Assembly: GCA_002441145.1 (NCBI GenBank)
Contig: DJVK01000003.1
Span: 21,895 to 42,700 of the forward strand
DNA from: Candidatus Saccharibacteria bacterium UBA6258
Lineage (GTDB): Bacteria; Patescibacteriota; Saccharimonadia; Saccharimonadales; Saccharimonadaceae
Length of the DNA stretch: 20,806 bases
Direction of reading: 5' to 3'
The notes beneath the pieces were generated by a model. It was not told the DNA's origin. It did not search any database and saw nothing but the letters and a program-made list of their open reading frames with translations. Of this stretch, positions 1-8,065 are shown piece after piece. The translations under genes and the position numbers were made by a program. Positions within the stretch are counted from its first letter, which is position 1; every line of letters starts with the position of its first letter.

Positions 1-893
1 ACATCCACGAGATTTGTTGCTTTGCCGGTAAGCGCCGAAATAATTGCCGTCATCGCGCTTGGCCCACAGCCTGATTTACCGATGGTCGTGCTCGATGTGT
101 AAGGGAGCTTTGCCCAGCGTGGGTCAAGTTGATTATAGATACCAAAGCCATCTTTAGTAACATAACTTGCGAACGTATTATCGCTACTCGACAATGCAAC
201 TCCGCCGCACGAGTCACCTGTAGGTGATGGAGTTGTCGAGGTGTTGACTGTCGGAGCCATCGAACTGAATTTTTTATAATACGCAACGGCAGCGCTGTCG
301 CGATTTGCTTGGTTAGGTATACCCGCGCCCTCGTATACAACCTGAAAAATATATGATGCCTGTTGTGGGGTGCTGACAGTCGCAAACCCTTTATCAAGGA
401 GCATTTTGCCGTACGGTGAGTTTATTTCGTTGAAGATCATTTTTAACTGAACTTCAAGGTTGCTCCAGGGTTTACCTTCTTTTTCGGCGAGTGCGAACAG
501 CGTCGTCTTGCGACTGTATGACCACTGTGCAAGCCCATGGCCTTCGCCATTACTTTCGATGGCCGCCGGGTTCATTGATGATTCTTGCTGGAAGTTACCT
601 AGCGCGCCAGCCGCCTGCAGTGCGCTGAATGGCTTATTACCGAGGCCACTGAAACTTGTAGAGGTTAAGAACCGGTATACCTTTTCGGCGACGTCGTTAC
701 CTGCGACTGCTGTGAATGCCTCGCCAGTCCCATTTGTCGCGACGACTTCGCATGCGGTTGGGTCGTAGTACAGTATATCGTTGCCGCTAAAATAATTATG
801 GTCAACAATCGCTGATGCGTTTGTGCCAATTAATACGAAAGCGAGCGTAAATAATACCGACTTCTTAATCATGGCGGTAAGATTATTTTTCAT
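1..893 (-). CDS. Secreted cell-wall hydrolase: phage-tail-type lysozyme plus C39-like peptidase (partial, C-terminus off window)
   Basis: An open frame runs from 893 off the left edge (297 codons seen). Residues 1-28 form a signal peptide (basic start, hydrophobic core, AxA-like NASA end). Residues about 68-205 resemble the phage tail lysozyme family: GALGNFQQESSMNP carries the likely catalytic Glu104, followed by GHGLAQWS. A Thr/Ser/Pro linker near 213-227 leads to DPRWAKLPY and GKSGCGPSAM, the start of a C39-like cysteine peptidase fold with Cys276 as candidate nucleophile. The role is probably cutting peptidoglycan glycan and peptide bonds, in the organism's own wall for apparatus assembly or in a host wall. 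Start 893 is preferred over the in-frame ATG at 872 because AAAGG lies 6 nt upstream and the signal peptide gains a proper N-region. It overlaps the end of the upstream gene by 11 nt, suggesting coupled translation. Family names are from motif recognition only. Confidence 0.8.
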   Translation of the reverse strand, partial: MKNNLTAMIKKSVLFTLAFVLIGTNASAIVDHNYFSGNDILYYDPTACEVVATNGTGEAFTAVAGNDVAEKVYRFLTSTSFSGLGNKPFSALQAAGALGNFQQESSMNPAAIESNGEGHGLAQWSYSRKTTLFALAEKEGKPWSNLEVQLKMIFNEINSPYGKMLLDKGFATVSTPQQASYIFQVVYEGAGIPNQANRDSAAVAYYKKFSSMAPTVNTSTTPSPTGDSCGGVALSSSDNTFASYVTKDGFGIYNQLDPRWAKLPYTSSTTIGKSGCGPSAMTAIISALTGKATNLVD

Positions 894-1332
894 CATCGCC
901 CTTTATCTCAGTGAACGGCTTGTTTAATTGGCTACTGACACTCTTAGGAACACCGGCTGGTAAATCTTCATCATGAAAGGTATCGAATGAGTACGCTGCA
1001 AGCTCGAGTTGAGCGCCAGTCGAGTGTAGTAAGGCGCGAAATACAGCACTGTCGCTATTATCAACTTGATCGAGTAGCCTAATATGAGCAATAATCCAGT
1101 CTTTTTCGATTACCTTCTTTTCTTCAACTCGCATATTTGAGGCGGCGTAAGTTTGATCGCTACCGTTATATTGCTCGATTGTATTTATAATCGCGGTATC
1201 TGACGAAAGGTCAACCGTTTGTGTCGCCGGCTTGCTCTGCAAGATTGATAGGATACTCCAAATAGCCAAAGGTAGTACGACAAATGTTGCGAATCCGCCG
1301 ATGATAAGAATGTTTCGAGTAGATTGATTCAT
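883..1332 (-). CDS. Small single-span membrane protein of the secretion locus, function unknown
   Basis: 149 aa. Residues about 8-31 form one transmembrane helix; the remaining ~115 residues, predicted extracellular, contain two amphipathic stretches and an acidic, Lys-rich end. I do not recognise the family. Topology (short inside end, one helix, small outside domain) is like VirB8/TcpC-type bridging proteins, but no diagnostic motif supports that. The start ATG lies 2 nt after the stop of the M23 gene, with GGGGAA just upstream, and its end overlaps the lysozyme gene, so it sits tightly inside the operon and probably works with the two wall hydrolases around it. Confidence 0.75.
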   Translation of the reverse strand: MNQSTRNILIIGGFATFVVLPLAIWSILSILQSKPATQTVDLSSDTAIINTIEQYNGSDQTYAASNMRVEEKKVIEKDWIIAHIRLLDQVDNSDSAVFRALLHSTGAQLELAAYSFDTFHDEDLPAGVPKSVSSQLNKPFTEIKGDDEK

Positions 1333-1334
1333 TA

Positions 1335-4193
1335 TTAGTTCCCCGTTATAAGTGGCATTGGATTAATTGATGTGTCGCTCGAGCCAGAGTCAGCATAGAC
1401 ACTATACCGGTTGGCGGTTTCAATACCAAAGTGAAGGTGGTGTCCACTGCCACAGAACTGCCCTACTTTACCGATTTGTTGCCCGGCCGTTACTGCCGTA
1501 CCTTCTTTCAACGGAGTCGTAACGTGCTGGTAAACCATCCAGTACGGAGTGTTCGTTGCCTTTATTACATATACATATCCACAGGCACCCATATATTGAT
1601 TCATTGTGATGACGCCATCGTGCGCGGCATAAATAGGAGTACCAATTGGTGCCATGAAGTCTTGTGCTTTGTGGAGTCCTTTTGGTGCCTGCTGGTGCCA
1701 TCTGTATCCGAGGCTTGCGCCCTTGATTGGCATTGTCCAGCCAGCTGACGTTATGTCTCCACCGCTCGTTGCTGGAGCTTCTGGCGGTGCCGTTTGTGCT
1801 GGAGGTGCATCGTAGCCATTTTCCATTGTGTGATTGATTCGCATGTTCATAGCGTGAACGTACATGTCTCGTTTAGTTTGCTCTTCGTCGCTAGCGGCAA
1901 GTAGGTTCGACGTGTCGTTTGCTACGAGCGCCACTGAGTTGCTGTCATCCAAAATACATTCACGACCATCGGATGTCTGAAAGTCTTCGCTTGTGGTACC
2001 AAACGGAATCTCGCGTGCGATACAGTTGCTGTAGAATGTGCCGTATTCACCCTTTGGTAAACCGGATACTGGATCGATGAGGTCTTTTGCAATTAAACGA
2101 TCAGCAATGACTACCGGGTCATCTTGCAATAGCTTCGGATCCATACCCGGGACAAGATTACAGAACGGGTCAGTTGCAAGGCCTAGGTCCTCGTAGTCCA
2201 TATCCTGACATTCATCGTACTCTTCGGTGCCCGCCGCGCTTGTTTTCGGAATCATATTACTAAATGTCGAACCAAAGATGTCGCCCATTACCGCTAATCC
2301 ACCACTTACGCCGCCTGATTGTATTTGAACGATTGACGGAGCGAGTTGACCATAGATACTACCCATGAATGTATTAGGATTGGTTGCATCGAATGGACTA
2401 TATTCAAGTCGGTCGAGTGCGGCGTATTCGCGCTTTTCCTGTTCCATTGCAAGGGCGTATTCTTTAGCCTGCGGCACGGTCATGGGTGGGTTCGCACCTG
2501 CAATAGCGGCCTGTGAGAGCATTCCACCCGCGCCACCAGTCATGATGTTACCGGCAGATTCACCGATTGATGACTCATCGATTAATCGCCCGGCTACTAA
2601 GTCTGCAAGTAAGGCCGGTAAATATGCTTGCGCTGCGAACATCGCAATAGCTAAGGCCGCTTGGCCGGCGAGTTTAGCACCAGATATTGCCTGCCCACCT
2701 GGTATGAGCCAAAGAACAATACCTACTACCAACGAAGTGATTTGCACGTAAGTATTATTAAGGAATTTACAGGTTGCATTGGCTCCTGTTTTACCACCTG
2801 GAATTGCAGAGTAAATCGTATTAAGGGCGCCGCTCATTTTACCACCAAGACCACCACCTGCAAGGTATTGCGTTGCGTTATCGTCGATACCTCTATCACC
2901 GTGAGCGGCATATCTATAGCCGAACGAATCAGTCGCGGATTTTGATTTTGTACCGTTTTGGAAGCTATAAATAGACGTAAGCATAGATCCGATGAATGCC
3001 GCGTCCCCTGCAGTGGCGTCCCCGGCTTTGATCATGTTGCCTACTTTAAAGATAATCATAGCAAAGCCCGCCATCTGCATTACGCGTATTGTTTTAGCGC
3101 CTATCGCAACGGCCTTATACATACCAAGAGCCATGCAAGCATCGTCTGCTATACCTGTAACCTTGAGCCCATTCAACAGTGTCGTCCAGTTACCTCCAGA
3201 CTGAATTGACTCAAGCACTGCCGTACTTGCTTTTGTGCCATCCGTGGTATCGTCGGCTAAATCGTCGATCCCGTCTAGCGCGGCATTATTTGCTGCACGT
3301 TGCTTTTGGCAATCTGCATTACAGTTAGGATCGTCCACTGCTGTACGCGCTGGATCAAGGTCGCCGTTCCTGGTTTTCTCATCGATTGTCTTCGTACGTT
3401 CTTCGTCGGTCATATCTGCACTAAATGGTGCGCGTTCGGATAGGCGTAATCTTCCCTTAACCAAGGACCAAGCAGAATCGGCCGCGCTAAATGCTGCGTA
3501 TTTTGGGTTGAACCCGCGCCTTACTGCTGCCCCAAAGGTGGGATTGGCTGTCATTTCTGTAATAAATTTAGAAGGTGGAATTGCTTTACCTTCAAATTCC
3601 ATCGAGGTGATTTTTGTACGCCCAAATGATTTGCGCATATTTTCATCAATCTTCATGTCAATTCCCGCTTTGCGGAAGTTCTCGATTTCTTTATCGGAGA
3701 ATGATGCAAACTTACACCTAATAGTGACGACTTTACTACAAACACCAGTCGTAGAGTTGTTGACCTTAGATTCAAGTATCTTCCTGGTACGAATACTCAT
3801 ACTTGCCTGCTGGTAATTGAATTTTTCGGTCATGATTTCGGTAATATGAACGATAAGAAGACCAGGGCCGCCGAAAAAACTGACAATTGCAGCCATACTC
3901 AGCAAAAAGCTGACGATAAGCATCGGTACACCACTCTTTTTAAGATTAAAACGACCACCCTTAGATTTTTGTTGGCCACTGTAGTTGTTTGACCAGTTGG
4001 CATCAGAAGCCTCTTCTTGTTCGCGTACCGTATCTGTCGGGTCAGTGAACTCACTTTCGCGGTTATCCCCTTCGGACGAATCGGTTGATCCGGATTGCTC
4101 GGCGTCAGCTAGCTCTTTGGCACGTGCAGTAGGGTCAAAGTCTTTATCGTATGACTTATCGAGGTTATCGTTGTCGTCTGATTGCGTGGCCAT
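1335..4193 (-). CDS. Multi-span membrane protein with C-terminal M23 (LytM) metallopeptidase domain
   Basis: 952 aa. Residues 1-85 are acidic and low-complexity, likely cytoplasmic. A strong membrane helix follows (about 89-117), further hydrophobic segments lie near 352-385 and 481-530, and a soluble region runs to about 810. The C-terminal ~135 residues are an M23 endopeptidase: HKAQD (H841, D845), H890 in VYQHV and HHLHFG (H919, H921) match the zinc ligand pattern HxxxD...HxH, so the domain looks catalytically intact. Reaction expected: hydrolysis of peptidoglycan peptide cross-bridges outside the membrane. Fusion of a long membrane-embedded part to a wall hydrolase suggests a VirB1-like or VirB6/CwlT-like job, opening the wall where the secretion apparatus crosses. 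It begins 9 nt after the VirB4 stop. The role of the 700-residue N-terminal part is unknown. Confidence 0.85.
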   Translation of the reverse strand: MATQSDDNDNLDKSYDKDFDPTARAKELADAEQSGSTDSSEGDNRESEFTDPTDTVREQEEASDANWSNNYSGQQKSKGGRFNLKKSGVPMLIVSFLLSMAAIVSFFGGPGLLIVHITEIMTEKFNYQQASMSIRTRKILESKVNNSTTGVCSKVVTIRCKFASFSDKEIENFRKAGIDMKIDENMRKSFGRTKITSMEFEGKAIPPSKFITEMTANPTFGAAVRRGFNPKYAAFSAADSAWSLVKGRLRLSERAPFSADMTDEERTKTIDEKTRNGDLDPARTAVDDPNCNADCQKQRAANNAALDGIDDLADDTTDGTKASTAVLESIQSGGNWTTLLNGLKVTGIADDACMALGMYKAVAIGAKTIRVMQMAGFAMIIFKVGNMIKAGDATAGDAAFIGSMLTSIYSFQNGTKSKSATDSFGYRYAAHGDRGIDDNATQYLAGGGLGGKMSGALNTIYSAIPGGKTGANATCKFLNNTYVQITSLVVGIVLWLIPGGQAISGAKLAGQAALAIAMFAAQAYLPALLADLVAGRLIDESSIGESAGNIMTGGAGGMLSQAAIAGANPPMTVPQAKEYALAMEQEKREYAALDRLEYSPFDATNPNTFMGSIYGQLAPSIVQIQSGGVSGGLAVMGDIFGSTFSNMIPKTSAAGTEEYDECQDMDYEDLGLATDPFCNLVPGMDPKLLQDDPVVIADRLIAKDLIDPVSGLPKGEYGTFYSNCIAREIPFGTTSEDFQTSDGRECILDDSNSVALVANDTSNLLAASDEEQTKRDMYVHAMNMRINHTMENGYDAPPAQTAPPEAPATSGGDITSAGWTMPIKGASLGYRWHQQAPKGLHKAQDFMAPIGTPIYAAHDGVITMNQYMGACGYVYVIKATNTPYWMVYQHVTTPLKEGTAVTAGQQIGKVGQFCGSGHHLHFGIETANRYSVYADSGSSDTSINPMPLITGN

Positions 4194-4202
4194 TTTGTTT
4201 TA

Positions 4203-6050
4203 TTATACTCCTTGTCCTGGCGTAGGTGGCTCTTGTTGAAGCATGGCGGTTGGATTGGTCGTGATAAGCTTTTGCTCGGTTTGGCTGGCGATGATTTGAA
4301 TATGAACGTGGTTTTGGCCAGCAAAGAATAACCCTTGCCCTACTGGGAAGTTGGCTAACCGTTTACGTTCTTCTTCGGTAAGTTTGAACACGTCGGCGAG
4401 TACGTCAACCGCGCTTGTCGATTGCTTGAGTAGTAGCTGCATTGATGAGTTGGCGACGATTGCTCGGCCCATCTTGCTACCCATAAAGTCTTCGACATCT
4501 TGTGTGATAGTCGTGAGACCAAGGTAATATTTACGAGCGCGTTTAGCGAGGCTAAACAAGAAGTTTGCAGAGTCGTCATACTTCATTAACTGCCATGCCT
4601 CATCAACGATAAGCATGCGCTTTTTTTGTACGGTTCGTGTAATGTTCCAGATGTGACTAAGTACGATATACATCGCGACCGGGCGAAGTTCGTCTTCGAG
4701 GTCACGAATATTAAAGACAACCATATTGTTATTGATGTCGATATTGCTCTGCTGGCTAAAGATACCGGCAAACGTGCCGCTAGTATATTTGCGTAGGCGT
4801 TGCGCCAAAGCTGGGCCTGTGCCGCCCATGTGGAGTAATGTATCGTAAAGGTCGCCAATCGTTGGCGGAGTTGAACCGTGTGTAAGCGGGTCGCTGGTGA
4901 TACCGGCACGTGCATAAGTGTCGATCAGGCCTTGGTCGAGGTCAGCTTCTTCGGCTGGCGTTAGACCTGCCATGATTTGGCCGGTTGCTGTAACCTGGCT
5001 GCCACCGAGCATTAAGCGTAGTAATCCGTGGAGAGTTACGAGGTTGGCGCGTAATGCGTCGTCGGCTTCTTCGCTGTCAATAACACGTGGGAGATCGAAC
5101 GGATTGATGCGCGTGTCGCTATTAAGACTAAGACGAATATAACTACCACCTACGGCATCGCTAAGCTTTTGATACTCGTTTTCTGGGTCGATAATAAGGA
5201 TATCAGAGCCGGTCATCATGCTACGAAGTGCCTCAAGTTTGACAGTAAACGACTTACCGGCACCAGATTTCGCGAATACAACCATGTTGGCATTTTCTAG
5301 GCTAAAGCGGTCAAAGATGACAAGGCCGTTGTTATGCATGTTAATGCCGTACAATACGCCCTTCTCTTGGGTAAGGTCGGCGCTGGTGAATGGGAAGCTT
5401 GTCGAAATTGCCCCTGTGTTCATATTGCGACGAATCTGTAGTTGGTCGGTCATTTGCGGGATCGTGCTGTTAAGCCCTTGTTCTTGTTGGCTACTTGCGG
5501 TCTTGCTATATACTAGCTGCTGACCAAATAATGTTTCGATATTATGCTGCACAAAGCCAAGCTCTTCGAGGCTATCAGCATAAATAGTGACGTAAAGGCC
5601 ATAGCGGAAGAATCGCTCGGCACCAACTTGTAGCTGGTCGCGGAGTTCTTCGGCGTCAGCAAGTGCTGCTTCGCGCCCTGGGTCGCGAGTACGACCCTTT
5701 TCGGCATTGATCGACATGTCGGCTTCGAGTTGTGTAACTTTTTTGCGCAAGTTGTTCAAAACGATCTCGGTTTCGACAGGGTAAACGAACATACTGATGT
5801 CGAGTACTTGGTCGATGTTAATCAGGCCACTTAACCAACCAGTGTAGAGTTCGCGTGGGTAGCCGTAAATATAAAGGGTACGCCCATACTTGGTACCAAT
5901 ACGGAAGTGACTCGAGTGAATCTCGAGGCTACTTGGGGCTATAAGGTCACGAAGTGTCGTCATGCCTTTCATGAAGGCTTGTTCTACTTCTGCTTGTTCG
6001 CGAGCGCGTTGCTCTGCGGCGATGTCAATTGGATCGAGTTTCTTAGCCAT
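4203..6050 (-). CDS. virB4: VirB4/TraC-family type IV secretion ATPase
   Basis: 615 aa cytoplasmic motor ATPase. The N-terminal ~220 residues contain the VirB4/TraC accessory fold (for example RTLYIYGYPRELYTGW and a coiled coil near 95-145). The ATPase core has Walker A KSGAGKSF (about 261-268), IIDPENEY after it, Walker B MLIVDEAW (about 479-486) and TTITQDVEDF downstream, typical of VirB4 proteins. In the family this hexamer powers pilus assembly or substrate transfer at the inner membrane. The ATG overlaps the stop of the preceding TraC-N gene as TAATG, implying translational coupling and a 1:1 complex. The family is usually 650-900 aa; here the most N-terminal piece is carried by the separate upstream protein. 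Stop is followed by the M23 gene. Confidence 0.95.
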   Translation of the reverse strand: MAKKLDPIDIAAEQRAREQAEVEQAFMKGMTTLRDLIAPSSLEIHSSHFRIGTKYGRTLYIYGYPRELYTGWLSGLINIDQVLDISMFVYPVETEIVLNNLRKKVTQLEADMSINAEKGRTRDPGREAALADAEELRDQLQVGAERFFRYGLYVTIYADSLEELGFVQHNIETLFGQQLVYSKTASSQQEQGLNSTIPQMTDQLQIRRNMNTGAISTSFPFTSADLTQEKGVLYGINMHNNGLVIFDRFSLENANMVVFAKSGAGKSFTVKLEALRSMMTGSDILIIDPENEYQKLSDAVGGSYIRLSLNSDTRINPFDLPRVIDSEEADDALRANLVTLHGLLRLMLGGSQVTATGQIMAGLTPAEEADLDQGLIDTYARAGITSDPLTHGSTPPTIGDLYDTLLHMGGTGPALAQRLRKYTSGTFAGIFSQQSNIDINNNMVVFNIRDLEDELRPVAMYIVLSHIWNITRTVQKKRMLIVDEAWQLMKYDDSANFLFSLAKRARKYYLGLTTITQDVEDFMGSKMGRAIVANSSMQLLLKQSTSAVDVLADVFKLTEEERKRLANFPVGQGLFFAGQNHVHIQIIASQTEQKLITTNPTAMLQQEPPTPGQGV

Positions 6051-6931
6051 TACATCTGCCCTTCTTGTAGATTTGGACGTGGTGCGTCGCCAGTGCCTTT
6101 ACGCACATAGGTCGAAGTTACGTTGCTGAAGTCGCCTAAGGGTTCGCGTACGGCGGTGTCAGGGTTATAGATATTGTAATATAGCTCCCCTAGTTCCTTT
6201 GTACTTAACTGTACGGCTGATACGCCAACTTGAGCGAGGCCACCGACAACAGAGTTGACTCGGTTTTTAATTTCGTCGCGAGCTTTGTCGTAGGTCGCTT
6301 TGTCGATTTTTGTCACGCCACCTGTTTTATCGCTACCGAACAGTTTACCAAAGAAGCCTTTGCCCTGTTCGACGACACTATTAAGGTCACCTGTTGGTGA
6401 GTATGGCACAACGATAAAGAAGCTTTTGTCCATGATATTGGCTTCTTGTGAAAGAATGTCGATGAATTGGATGTAATCGTCCATCAGGACGTTAAGGAGC
6501 ATGTTGTCTTGAGCGCGCCTGATAGCTTCGAGCCTATCGAGGTACGGGCCGATATCGACACGTTGCGAACGGATAAAGATTTGTATCGGGAAGTAAAGCG
6601 CATTCAAAAAGTTTTGATAACTAAATTCTACAGCTTCGCGTTCGCGCGAGCTCATAAGATCGAAGTTGATTGATTTACACGCGACAATCGCCCTAAAGCT
6701 GCCGTCACCCATAATGACCATGCCTTCGCGGATTTCTGACATAAGCAAGCTATTTTGCGTCGTGTTCTGTTTGCGAACAGGCTGAGCTGGGCCATTTTGA
6801 ACTGGCTGCTGATTAGCAGGTGCTACTGGCGGTTGAAATTGTTGACCAGGGTTTGGGGTTCCAAAATTACCACCAGGTGTTACTGGCTGCTGTGGCATTT
6901 GATTCACCGGTTGTTGGTTGTTTGGCGGCAC
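6050..6931 (-). CDS. TraC-like N-terminal domain protein, partner of VirB4
   Basis: 293 aa. Residues 1-55 are Pro/Gln/Asn-rich and disordered. From about 60 the sequence (LMSEIREGMVIMGDGSFRAI, then SSREREAVEFSYQNFLNALYF) is the soluble N-terminal module found in TraC/VirB4 proteins, here as its own gene with no Walker motifs. It likely forms the membrane-proximal collar of the VirB4 motor. The start is GTG at 6931, read from AGGAG 8 nt upstream; the stop overlaps the virB4 start by one base. It lies 34 nt after the PrgI gene. Splitting of this module from VirB4 occurs in other Gram-positive and CPR PrgI-type systems. Recognition is by motif resemblance. Confidence 0.82.
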   Translation of the reverse strand: MPPNNQQPVNQMPQQPVTPGGNFGTPNPGQQFQPPVAPANQQPVQNGPAQPVRKQNTTQNSLLMSEIREGMVIMGDGSFRAIVACKSINFDLMSSREREAVEFSYQNFLNALYFPIQIFIRSQRVDIGPYLDRLEAIRRAQDNMLLNVLMDDYIQFIDILSQEANIMDKSFFIVVPYSPTGDLNSVVEQGKGFFGKLFGSDKTGGVTKIDKATYDKARDEIKNRVNSVVGGLAQVGVSAVQLSTKELGELYYNIYNPDTAVREPLGDFSNVTSTYVRKGTGDAPRPNLQEGQM

Positions 6932-6965
6932 TCCCCACTCTCCTCACGCCTACGTATCTATCGTT

Positions 6966-8021
6966 TTAGCGAAGCGAAATTACTACTTCCTCACCGTCAT
7001 CCATAGATTTTTTCTGGATGCGGTTAGCCTCACGCTGTATTGTCTCGATAGATAAATCGGGATTATTAGCAAGGTTAATTATATCAGGTAAGATGGTAGT
7101 TTCGCTAGTGCTTTGAGGTGTATTGTCGGTATTCGGTACAATTGATGGTGCTGGTTGTGGCTTTGGGGGCTCTGCGGTGCGATATTGAGCGCTCATCGGC
7201 TGGATGACGCGCTGGTGAATGTTTGTAGGATACGGGTTGAACGCAAGTGCCGCCCTATCGGCTTCGCTCACTTCTTGTGCGGCTGGTGAACTGAATTGGC
7301 TTGCGTATTGTGTCGCATAAGGGTCTGACATTAAGGTCGGTGCCGTAATTTGCGGGTTTGCGAACGCATCGTTGACTGCCTGCGCGGTTACGGCTGGCGT
7401 TTGTGGCGCTGCTGCGCCTGTATGAATACGTTCAATCATTTCTTGGCGTCTGCGTACGTCTGCCTGGTTGATCATCGAATCGATATTTTGAGATACCCCA
7501 CCACCGTCATCAAGAACGTCTACTGTTTGTTGTGCCTCGAAGAATACATCGCTTACCATTGCGCCACCGTCAGGTGCCATGTTCATAGGTGTGGCTGCGT
7601 GCCGGATTGCCCAACCACCCGTGTCGGCGATATCAGCAAGATACGACAAGCGGCGCTCTGCTTCGGTTTGGGACAAATCTTTTGTTCGGTGAATTTCGAC
7701 GACTTTTGGTGCGGTGATTTCGACGAGCGATTCAATGCCGTCCGGCACCCATAATCGTTTGCGGGGCTTAATATAGAACGAAACGATAGCAGCCATGTAA
7801 ATTTCCATCGGCTGGTCTTTGCGCAGTGGTAGGGCTAAGGCGCCAAAGAATAGGATGACAGGCAATGGAATGACTGCTAGCGGCGCGAAGAGCTGTGATA
7901 AGCCCCAGGCGAGCGCTCCAGCGAATGCAACGATGATAAGGTAGATAAATTGCCTAAAGCTAAACGGCCCGATGAGCTTGTCATCAGCTTCGACGTCTTG
8001 TGCCACCTTATAGACTGCCAT
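6966..8021 (-). CDS. PrgI-family type IV secretion membrane protein with long disordered tail
   Basis: 351 aa. Residues 1-95 match the PrgI family (VirB3-like): a short amphipathic start, KLIGPFSFRQFIYLI, two membrane helices (about 25-45 and 48-66), then LRKDQPMEIYMAAIVSFY and KPRKRLWVPDG. PrgI/VirB3 proteins bind the VirB4 ATPase at the inner membrane, agreeing with VirB4 two genes downstream. Residues about 100-351 are an extra Gln/Pro/Ala-rich, largely disordered region, much longer than the ~100-120 aa core family, with a short coiled-coil-like end (IETIQREANRIQKKS). A -10 box lies only 9 nt before the ATG, so transcription may also start here with almost no leader. Confidence 0.88.
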   Translation of the reverse strand: MAVYKVAQDVEADDKLIGPFSFRQFIYLIIVAFAGALAWGLSQLFAPLAVIPLPVILFFGALALPLRKDQPMEIYMAAIVSFYIKPRKRLWVPDGIESLVEITAPKVVEIHRTKDLSQTEAERRLSYLADIADTGGWAIRHAATPMNMAPDGGAMVSDVFFEAQQTVDVLDDGGGVSQNIDSMINQADVRRRQEMIERIHTGAAAPQTPAVTAQAVNDAFANPQITAPTLMSDPYATQYASQFSSPAAQEVSEADRAALAFNPYPTNIHQRVIQPMSAQYRTAEPPKPQPAPSIVPNTDNTPQSTSETTILPDIINLANNPDLSIETIQREANRIQKKSMDDGEEVVISLR

Positions 8022-8030
8022 ATTGCTTAT

Positions 8031-8039
8031 AGTATATCA
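8031..8039 (-). promoter_or_regulatory. Extended -10 promoter before the PrgI gene (near-leaderless)
   Basis: On the minus strand TGA then TATACT (extended -10), no clear -35. The A of the ATG is 10 nt past the box, so the predicted leader is 0-3 nt. Lies in the 44-nt gap between genes. Confidence 0.5.
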
Positions 8040-8065
8040 GATATTGGGTTTCAGTGAGGTGTAGG

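Noticed and set aside
460..768. Plus-strand open frame
   Set aside because: Shadow of the lysozyme/C39 gene on the other strand, which has a signal peptide and recognisable domains.
4202..4207. TATAAT on the minus strand 8 nt before the M23 gene ATG
   Set aside because: It falls on the GTA TAA TAA end of virB4 with no -35 and no TGn, so it may be just stop-codon context; not counted among the leaderless cases.
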